From: Mesocentrotus franciscanus
Taxonomy: Eukaryota > Echinodermata > Echinoidea > Camarodonta > Strongylocentrotidae
Direction of reading: 5' to 3'
Assembly (NCBI GenBank): GCA_037976565.1
Contig: CP137683.1
Coordinates: 3,992,865-4,056,864 of the forward strand
DNA: 64,000 nucleotides
Each line of letters starts with the position of its first letter. Within the stretch, counting starts at the first letter, position 1. A program made the translations under genes and the position numbers. Positions 54,705 to 64,000 of the stretch are shown piece by piece. The notes under the pieces were generated by a model that was not told the DNA's origin, made no database searches, and saw only the letters and a list, made by a program, of their open reading frames with translations.

Positions 54705-55020
54705 TTAAAGATGCATAGGAGTGGGCTCTGATGGGGAATTCGACACCGTTTGGGTGTTCACCCAATATCAGGTGTTGTCAATCACTAGGATTAGCCTTCA
54801 GTTTTATGACCAACAGGCCTTGTGTAATGCCTTGCATTCCCCCATATTATCTCACTTTTCCCTCACCTGAAGACTCTCCCAGAGACTAGGGGGTACTTCT
54901 TCATTAGCCTATGGGTTTGCTGTGTACAGACTTGTACACACATTAATGGTATTTCCACCAAGTCTGGTGTCAGCGAAATATGGCATTCTGCACATGGAAA
55001 CTGACACCCATCTCCCTTAA
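54705..55020. mobile_element. TTAA-bounded MITE, family B, uninterrupted copy
   Basis: It aligns with the two outer parts of 16670-17467 and serves as the empty site for the 16881-17332 insertion. TTAA at both edges. Confidence 0.8.
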
Positions 55021-55639
55021 AGTCCCAAGTCATGATTTGTATTTACAGATGGTTCTCACAACACATGTGTAGTGAAAGGTAATGAAGTAGGATTTCTTTC
55101 TTTCAAAACACTGTGAGATGAAAGGTCAGATTATAGCAAGTCCCTAATGGTGGAATCTCACCAATTCCCCCTCCCCTCTCCCTATCCCCTATCTGATATA
55201 AATGCAATAAATCATGAATCCAGTAGTGTGGCCGATGGTACAAAGATATTGCATGCTCCGGCATTCATTATAACAAAGTATGTGAACCAACAAATTCAGA
55301 ATTTCCAAAGTGATGTTATATTTCACCGAGGTTGCAGGCCGAGGTTGAAATATATAATGGCACAAGGGGAATTCTGAATTTGGGAGTGAATATACACTGT
55401 ATGTTATATTGAACAACGAAATTCATGCATTATTTGTTGTATAATATTGAGGGTATTTGCAATATCTGATTCCTTGCTCCTTTGAAGTAAGGCCCTCTAG
55501 ATTACTTACCTTCGCGTCAGATGTGCACCTCTAAGACAATGCAGACGATCGGTATGGGCAGGGAAGAGAGGTGCGCAGTCCTATTTACTTTTGTGCAAGA
55601 AAGGTTGTCATATTGCAGGCTCATGCACATATAACAAAT

Positions 55640-55790
55640 TGTTGAGGACGTCACTTCAAGCTTATGCCTAAGACCACCCCTTTTCTGTATATACAATGTC
55701 ATTATCATACATCTAAAGTTATAAGATTGTAAATGTAAATATGTTGATGTATATGGAATAAATAAACATCAAATCAAATCAGTCGAGTAT
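55640..55790 (+). repeat. Retroelement 3' tail
   Basis: AT-rich sequence ends with 'aataaataaacatcaaatcaaatca', a short tandem tail as on LINE 3' ends. The AATAAA there might also serve NOM1, whose 3' UTR has no earlier clear signal. 55021-55639 and 55791-56626 contain no gene that I recognise. Confidence 0.45.
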
Positions 55791-56626
55791 CATGTGACAT
55801 TCTTTCAGCCAGTGATAGACATGTAGACATAGACATAGACATAAAAGGTATGTTTATCGATGTATTTCAACTTATGCATTTTTTCTCTCCAACCCCTAGT
55901 CACTACTATTTATTTCACCTGCTATGCACAGCAGCATATGTATGAATGGAATCCACTGGCCATATATCAGTTGTTGCTATGTCTGGCAAGCACCTGGCAA
56001 GCTTTAAAGTTGTCATGAGAAACTTTGTACAAGAAGTATCCCTATAATTAGTAAACAGTTTGTTTACAGTCTCTCTGGCTTTGAATGCAAGAAAAACATC
56101 CCTGTAGGTTTCAAGAAATAAGATTAACATTTAGTATAAGGAGTAAAATAATATTCATTCTGTTCGTAAGTGTTAAAAATGTAACTCTGAAATTACATCA
56201 CCCGAACTGGAGGAGTACATGTAGTTTCAGTAGCATTCCATTTAATTGTCACCATTCATTTAATCTTGATTCCAATTATTTTAAAGTTGAATAACAGAAG
56301 AAGAAATGTGATGAAATCACTGAAAGGATGGAAAGACTAAGATAGAAACATTTCACTACACCAATACTGATAAATACCGGTAGGGAGTGAAAACAAGAGA
56401 GGTGATGAAATGCAGAGAGAATAAAACTTATGAAAGAGAAAAAGAGAATTAGGGGGGGGGCACATATAAACTGTTATGCAACAAGCAATAGTACTTGTAA
56501 TGTACATGCATGACATGGAATAATAATCACAGCAGCTAAGCTTTAAGTCGGCATAATTTAGCACTTTGCATCCTCCAGGGATAAGTGTTCCACAAATGAA
56601 ATTAACAATACACGTGTATACGATTC

Positions 56627-56890
56627 ATCACCACCACCACCGTCATCACCACCATCATCTTTGATCACCATCAGTACCATCATCACCACCATGATCGTCG
56701 TCACCACTACCATCACCATCACCATCACCATCACCACCATGATCTTCGTCATTGCCATCACCACCATTATCATCAACACCATCATCACCATGCACCACCG
56801 CCATCACCACCACCACCGCCATCATCCCCACCACCGCCATCACCGCCATCATCTCATCATCGTCATTGCCACCACCACAATCATCATGTA
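56627..56890. repeat. CAC/CAT microsatellite
   Basis: 264 bp made almost wholly of CAC, CAT and CGC/CGT triplets. Long open frames on both strands (Met/Val/Asp/Gly-rich, His/Thr/Ile-rich) are products of the repeat. 56891-57178 shows nothing recognisable. Confidence 0.95.
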
Positions 56891-59567
56891 GCAAGTAGTC
56901 GCATCCGAGTATCATGCAAGGACCTCACTCAGGATCGCTTCAATTTCATTCACATTTGGTTTCAGAAATAAAATGTATCGTTTCCATCAGTGGTCGGAAG
57001 TTGTAGTTTCAGGCCAATACAGTTTTGGGAAATCCAAACCATTGTCTGATAATCTAATTTAGGAAACATTTTGTTGTTGTTAGTATTCTGGATTTGAAGT
57101 AAATGGCTGTCTTGATAAATAGGATCACAATGATAACTTGGCGAGTCCTTTCATATGACTGTACGTTGCCTTTCATGTTCACACACACACATGATAGGAT
57201 GACACAAAACACACATATTCTTGTATGAATTCTGTTTTTATTTCATTAGCATATACATGTATATATATTATACAAGAATTGACAGTAATTGATACACTGT
57301 ATGACATAAATAAAATACTTTTCTCTCTGGCCCTCTCACCTTATAGAAACAATTCTATGACTATGATAATAGGCATCAGCTTATATATATATCTGATCCA
57401 ATAAATGCTATAGCCAACCAACCAACTCTTTCATAGATACTTTCCTTTAAAAACAAAATAAAGATATCTGGAATACATCAATGGATCAGGTTAAACAATC
57501 TCAGTTGGAATTAATAAAAATGGAAATTTCTTGGAATACACTCTTACTGAATGAATGAATGATTGAATACATGAAATATATGTTACCATATAGGGAAAAA
57601 ATCATATACGTGTAATTGCTGTAGACAAATGATACAAGTAAAATGCTTGAATACATGGTATAGATTATGATCTTGATAATGTTGTGCAAGATATTGAGAA
57701 AAAAAGAAATATGCCTTCAATATGATCTTTGCTTCACAGCTGCACAACCTGCGTATGGAATATTCTGTCACATTTTCAAATGCAAATACTACACATGGGA
57801 ATTTAGCACAATTTGCATGAATTTTTAATAATGTTATGCATCCGTTTGCTTTTTTGAGGGGGGGGGTGGGTAAATAAACAGTTTCAGCCTTTGGGCTGCA
57901 TGTTTTATTGTTTTTAATAAACCAACTCAAATCAATTCCATTTTTTTTTTTCTTTTTGCAATATATGAAAATTACATTATCTATGAAATGTAAAAAAAGG
58001 TAAGGTTTACACTATGATTTTGTTTTAAGACATGACGAAAATAATATACAGCAGAAAAATGCAAAAATAACAACTAAAATTAACATGTTTCATTGCAAGT
58101 TAAAATGGCATATGGACTGGATATCAATAAAAAAATTCAATTCTACTGAAAAAATGTGAATTCAACATATCAACTTGTTTTTGTCCTTATGGAACTCACA
58201 ACAAAATGAAATTTAATCATCAGCGGTTTATTAATATATATATATTGAACATGATGACTAATATCTACATGTATGTAGTATGTAGCAGATGTCACATGAT
58301 CTTTTTAATGCCATCATAATAAACAAATAATATGGCTTCATTTCATATCTAAATCCAATCTGAAATGGTTGCCCAAGCATATTCATTCATAGTATATAAA
58401 TATGATTAAAGGTGTATTTTAAAAATATAAAAGAAAAATGTTTAAAAGGCTATTCAAGAATATGCATGAATGATATATTTGAATAATAAAGCTTAATATA
58501 ATCATCAACATGCATGCCAAAATAATGTCAAATGCATCTATATAATAAAGGATTAACAATAGTCTATATGTTCTTTAGATAAGTAATACAAAAAAGAAAA
58601 AAAGAGCAGTACTGTTCAGAATTTTGTAGCGATAAATAGATGAACACTAGAATTTTATCAAATATATCTCAGAAAAGAATTTCTATAAACATTACTGATC
58701 TGATTACAGTATCGTGTGACAGATTATATCTAATAACACTGAAACACCCATCTTTTCCTTGCACAATACACTATAACTTGCATTCCATGGATAAATTCCT
58801 TATAATTGCAAGATATTTAATCATGCAGATTAAAAGATCGAGCACCAACATGTAAACAAAGACACAGAAATGAAATAAAAATGGAGATTTATAAAGTTTG
58901 ATAAAATATATAAAAAAAGAACATCGCTGTATACTTTACAGCAAAGAAGTTAAAAATATATATATATAATTCTCCAGAATCATGTGTATTTTTATAGATT
59001 AGTTTATATTCACCAAAAGAAATATTTAGGACATATTGAACTGCATATGTCCATTTATACTGATTTCATTGTCATGATGACATATATGGTACAAATGAAA
59101 AATGCTTGAAATGATCCAAACCTACCAATGTCTGGAGATTACAAAAATGTTCTTGAATTCAAACAAGGTCGCTTTTGATTTCTTTTCTTGAAACTATTAT
59201 ATAATTAATGTATAATAAAATAAACTTTCAATATGGTTTTGAATTTATACAGTTTTGTTTATTTTCATTACTTTAAAAATGTTCACTGGAAGAGACACAT
59301 AGATGTATAAATGAGCCAGGCAATTCAAATACAAAATACTTTTATCGGCTACTGCGCTTTCTTTTGTAGGCGACTTATTTTGGTAAATACATGTATCTAG
59401 CACCCAATCACAGAAAGAAAAAGAAAAAAAACATTTTTGTAGAGTAATCACAGAAGACAATAAGGACTAGACTACAAGTAAATTATGTGTATATTACTTT
59501 GGACTCACAGGAATATCTGCTTTCCTTTCAATGCTATACAATGAATTGAGTGAAGGGCGCAACTCCA

Positions 59568-59712
59568 GGGGGTGTTTCACAAAACTTGTCATCAGTGACA
59601 AATGACAGTTTTTGTTATAAGCTAGTGAAATCCTAGTTTCTGATTGGTTATCAGCAGATTTGTCACTGATTTTTGTCATTTGTCATTGAAAAAAGGCTTT
59701 GTGAAACACCCC
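59568..59712. mobile_element. MITE with GGGGTGTTTCACAAA ends
   Basis: GGGGGTGTTTCACAAAAC at the left pairs with TTTGTGAAACACCCC at the right. 'gtcatcagtgacaaatgaca' inside pairs with 'tgtcactgatttttgtcatt'. Related ends are at 60821-61118. Confidence 0.75.
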
Positions 59713-60820
59713 AGGTTGAAATATGCTGTAAGTTGATGCCCTTATGGCTCAAATATTAGGATCTCATCTGTTCTTTGCCAAAATCTTTATCAGAAATTTT
59801 GTTCAATTCTGTTTAAAGATTCTGTGTTAAAATCGAAGCTAACCCAGGATGAGACTTACTTCCTCACTGATGGCTAGGAAGACACTTTTGTGTCAACGGT
59901 CTTGAGCCAAAAATGTATACTTTTATCATTATTTGTTTTTGGTTTTATCTATCCTCATTTAATTCAACAACATACCAAATTACTGCAACGCGCAATGCCA
60001 CCCTCATTTGAATGTGACAGAATAATCAGCTTGCTATTTGCGATTGCTCACCAGGAAGAAGAAGAAGAAGAGCAACATACATGTAGATTCCCCCAACACC
60101 ACACCTATTGTGGTTTATAAGAAAGTGAACTAACTGCGATTTACATATTTTTGTTAAAGACAATGTTGTTCAATGGTGCATGACCGTAGAAAAGCAACCG
60201 AGGTATCATTTGAAATTGTAGAAATCATACCTATTGGTGAAATGAATTCTTCTGGCTGTGAATTCTTCTGGCTGTAAACACTTCATATATTTACATAACC
60301 TTTCCAAAGTTAAACTTTTTCTAATGCCATTAACTAAACAAAACCTGAAGGAAAAAATTGAAACATGACGCTTTTGACTAATATTTGCAGGACTCACATT
60401 ACGCAAAAAAAGACAGGACTTACATGCAGACAACCTTCATGCATTTTCATGACGCTGGTATTTTATGTAGGCCTACATGTGTACACATTTGCATTGCTGT
60501 TATTGCAATAAACAGAAAACTTAAAATATGATTTTACCTCATATTAGAGAACATCTTTTTCAGATAACACCGTGACTAGTCACTTATGATGCAGATATAA
60601 TGATATGCCTTTATGGTATAAACAGTCATTTATTATTTTTGTGTCAATCTTTATTTGATTTTATATGGAGAAATAGCTGAAGAATCCTGTGTAATCTATA
60701 CACACAATTCTTTTTATTGCCTGTGCTCGTCTTTAATTATTGTCAGTGACGATTAAAGAAGGGAATCGACTCTAATGAAATTAAATAAAAATTGGGTGTT
60801 TTACAAGTCTCCCATGCATT

Positions 60821-61118
60821 CCTGGGGGGTGTTTCACAAAGACTAAGATCGACTTTAAGTTGGACTTAAGTATAACAGGCCGTTCATGCCACTGTTTGCT
60901 CTTACCATTTACTGGCATTTATCTTTCAAGGGACGTACAAATCGTGGTCTCAAATCTACAGAGTTTACATTTTTTGATAGATCATTATTGAAGGAAAAAA
61001 TATTATCTAAAGATTATAATTTAGAGACCAATGGTGATAGCAACTAATGGCATGAATGGCCCACCATACTTAAGTCCAACTTAAAGTCGATCTTAGTCTT
61101 TGTGAAACACCCCCCAGG
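60821..61118. mobile_element. MITE with ~53-bp perfect inverted ends
   Basis: From CCTGGGGGGTGTTTCACAAA through 'gttggacttaagtat' the left end is the exact reverse complement of the right end. Further in, 'gttcatgccact' faces 'tggcatgaat'. The identical arms suggest a young insertion. Confidence 0.85.
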
Positions 61119-61136
61119 TCTATTTTCCTTTCTTGT

Positions 61137-61138
<2 letters not shown>

Positions 61139-61171
<33 letters not shown>

Positions 61172-61192
61172 GTGTATTATATATATATTTTT
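61139..61192. repeat. TA/ATAT microsatellite
   Basis: A (AT)n run broken by 'catgtgtatt', directly beyond the 60821-61118 element. Confidence 0.85.
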
Positions 61193-61544
61193 GAGGGGGG
61201 TTAAATCCTACTGTGCTAAAAATTACTTGAGAAAAATTAAAATCACTATACTATTCAGAAGAAGTAAGCTCTATAAAAAAAACAAGACAATTGTATTGTA
61301 AACAAAATACACAAATTACAATTCTGTGGCTGTCAAGAGGACATAAAAAATGTAATTTCCATTTTTATACAATTGCTATGAGAATATGTGTACGACAAGA
61401 ATCCTATGGCAGTGCAGATTAAAATGTGACCATTGAGAAAAGTTCCTGGTTGTTCCTCCGGGGCATCCACTCGAGTTCAATGAACTTTTAACTCCAATGT
61501 GGCAGGTATGTATATCCAGTGAATGATAATGATAATAATATTAA

Positions 61545-61790
61545 TATTGGACATTTATATAGCAATCATTTCCATCACGTAAGGTGCCCAAGGCCGCTAC
61601 AATATTACCCCATCTCTGCTAGGCTACCGAATCGGTGCTCACAGCATTCAAGGAATTCCTGTTTGTCGGTTGCCATTTAACACCTGGGTGGAGAGTGGCA
61701 AATGTAGATTGATGTCTTGCCAAAGGACATTAGTGCCGCGGCGGGACTCAGTCCGACAACGTATCCACTAGAACATGACACCTCTGCAGT
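61545..61790 (-). repeat. tRNA-derived SINE, inverted copy
   Basis: Shares 'acctgggtggagagtggcaa' and 'gatgtcttgccaaaggacat' with 42672-42905. The tRNA head on the minus strand is decayed (agaggtgtcatgttctagtgg). 61791-63800 holds no gene that I recognise. Confidence 0.75.
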
Positions 61791-64000
61791 TACTTCTGAA
61801 TATGTCACACTCTCCTCACATATTGACATGCTTCGACAAGAATACTTTTGCAAGTTTGAAATTTAAATGACAAATCAAAATAAACTTATGACAGGTTATA
61901 CATCGAGACATGATAATTGATGACAAATAGAAATGATTTCAGGATGTCTCGTTACTTCCATTAAACCTTGTTCCAATTATAAGCCACTCTGGAAGCGTTA
62001 TAAAAAAATCTAAAAATACAACATTTGAGGCATTAAATTTGTGAAAGATCTATATGGTTTTTAAAAAAAATACATATAAAAATTACACGAAAATTGCTGC
62101 AAATATACAGGGGTAGGGTTCACCTAGACTTATTGGAAATAAAAGATTGCTTAATAAATCTAAAACCTTCATAATAGCTAGCCGACCAACAAGGCATCAT
62201 GCGAAAAACAACTGTCATGATGAGACTTGCAATGAATCCACTTACTATCTTGCCATCTCACTGGGCCCCAGTCTTATAAAGAGATGCAATTGATTCAAAC
62301 CAAACACAAGTCCTGTAATCAATACCAAGTTTACAGTCTCCTATCTCTTATGTACATAGTTGCGATTGATACAAGCTGCGATTGATATCAACTGTTTATA
62401 AGATGGGGCCCAGTTGTTTCTCATAGGCCTTCTCTATGGGGGCTAGCTATTGGTTTAATTTAGATGCAAAATCATGCAATACAAAAAAAGGCCACATGAT
62501 CACACCCACTTTGGTCTCCCACATCAAGGTGTTTAATATATTCACATTAAACTCATATCTGTATCAAATACAGTATCCATGATTTACACTCTATTTCATC
62601 CTTTCCTATGAGCTCCCGAATCAGCCTCCCTACTAAAATCTATGTCAATTAGACCTCTTTTCAATATGACATGTCTTGATTCCGTTTCAGTTAAGAAGTT
62701 CTTCCACGGCAGCAGTCATGATAAATATAATGAATACATCTTATCTGAATAAATTTATTTCATTCCTTCAATTTGATTCTTACATGTATCTTCACAAATA
62801 CAATCAAGATTAATACAAGAACAAAAAATATAGGCACAAAATGTGCTCAAATTTAAATTCCCAATTATATGATAAGTGGGAAAACTGCTGTTCTATCCCT
62901 CTTTTCCGAGTTTGAATATCTTTACCTTAATACCTGGTCCAGTCATTTGTTAATATAATGATTCCACAATTTACTAAATATATACTATTAGAGAATTATA
63001 TGTGGGGCTATCATTCCACATCACTATCCCACTCTCACACAGATAGGCATGGTGATCGATGAATGGAATAGAAAGGTACAATCTTGTTGGGCTTGATAAA
63101 TAGTATGTCACAGACCCAAGGTGGCAAAAAGGAGTTGGCCTCCAGTATGCTTAGCAGTGTTCAGATAATATTATCTACAGCCCACCTCATACACTATATG
63201 ATCCCACTGCCATCTGATTTTCAAAGAAACTGAAATGACATCAGATATGGAATTTTAAATGGATGCAATCTTTCTGACTGAAGGTCTAAATAGTGATACA
63301 AAACACTAAACAAAAATTGAATTTTGGTGCATTGTACATGTAAGTCTTCTAGCCAGAGCAAAGGCCAAATCGGCTTTAAATCTTAGATAAGCAGGGAACA
63401 TGTCTTCAGATTCAGAGATGGTTTGACTTTTATCCCATCAAGGATGTTTGCAATCCCTCAACATATTTTATTCATTTTCTTTATTTATTTCAGAAGCTTG
63501 ATCATTAATATTTTAAATGCTTGAATGTTCATATCAATGCTATTCCAAATTCGTCCAAAATCGTATTGCAGTCAGATCGTAAAGTGTGCAGTGAGCACAA
63601 GACTAAAAAATATGGCAGCGCACGCGCGCTTCACCAACACAGTGTATTTTGTCATGACTTCATTGATCACATCAATCTTACAAATCTCACAAGAGATTCT
63701 CAATACACTTGAGTCATTCTGAATCCAATGTGTTCACCATGGCAATGTTTAGAGTATTTTTTCAAAAACTGGTCCTTGAAATGTTTTCAGGCAAGCTCGT
63801 CAAACAAGGTTGTGTTAGAATCTTGTGGTTTCCGTTTGCTGGCATCTCAGAGGTAGCGTCTTCACTTCCCCAGCATGAACATCTGTATGGATGGCAAGGA
63901 GAGAAAAACAGAATATTAAATATATTCTTGTCTTATCTACTTCATCCTCAATTGCTTGATTCGAACTGCTTGGGTAAGGAAAGAACAGTCAATTGAATAA

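Larger units (their letters stand above)
57179..63888 (-). other. AT-rich non-coding block; possible 3' UTR of a minus-strand gene
   Basis: No protein is recognisable on either strand. On the minus strand a strong acceptor-like tract (pyrimidine-rich, ending CCATACAG at 63881-63888) is followed by short open sequence that stops within about 60 nt. The far end has AATAAA (plus TTTATT at 57237-57242) followed by a GT repeat (plus AC run at 57179-57191), the usual layout of a poly(A) site. Elements at 59568, 60821 and 61545 interrupt it. Confidence 0.3.

Noticed and set aside
56558..56915. Open frames on both strands as a Met/Val/Gly-rich or His-rich protein
   Set aside because: They are translations of the CAC/CAT microsatellite.
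63709..63996. 95-codon plus-strand open frame at the window end
   Set aside because: No recognisable domain and no splice or promoter support; the opposite strand gives a more plausible acceptor-plus-short-exon reading, itself unproven.

Overview
The window is nuclear DNA from an animal. Genes are cut into many short exons with GT/AG introns, coding sequence is sparse, and the introns and spacers are packed with short inverted-repeat elements, tRNA-derived SINE-like copies, degraded LINE 3' ends and minisatellites. The proteins are close to vertebrate orthologues, and the style of the repeats suggests an invertebrate deuterostome. A sea urchin or another echinoderm is my best guess, with moderate confidence and from style alone.

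Four genes can be rebuilt exon by exon with consistent splice phases, as two head-to-head pairs. Pair 1: SPAG6/PF16 (minus, 7225 down past position 1; its last ~20 codons lie outside the window) and CISD3 (plus, 7847-10906), with 621 bp between their start codons. Pair 2: ERCC3/XPB (minus, 38795 down to 18807, 19 coding exons, 792 codons plus stop) and NOM1 (plus, 39490-54404, 15 coding exons, 906 codons plus stop), with 694 bp between their start codons.

10907-18806 is a gene-free spacer full of repeats. It includes an inverted-repeat element nested in another whose empty-site relative lies at 54705-55020. 54405-57178 holds a duplicated NOM1 exon end, repeats and a CAC/CAT microsatellite. 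57179-64000 is AT-rich with no recognisable protein; polyadenylation and splice signals suggest it may be the long 3' UTR of a further minus-strand gene.

The four genes are housekeeping or ciliary and form no single pathway: SPAG6 is an axonemal central-apparatus protein, CISD3 a mitochondrial iron-sulfur protein, ERCC3 the TFIIH helicase/translocase subunit, and NOM1 a nucleolar MIF4G/MA3 protein. I saw no undescribed multi-gene system. The most unusual structure is in ERCC3: a 39-unit, 59-bp minisatellite made from the end of coding exon 4 plus its 5' splice site, and a second small minisatellite on the acceptor side of coding exon 18.
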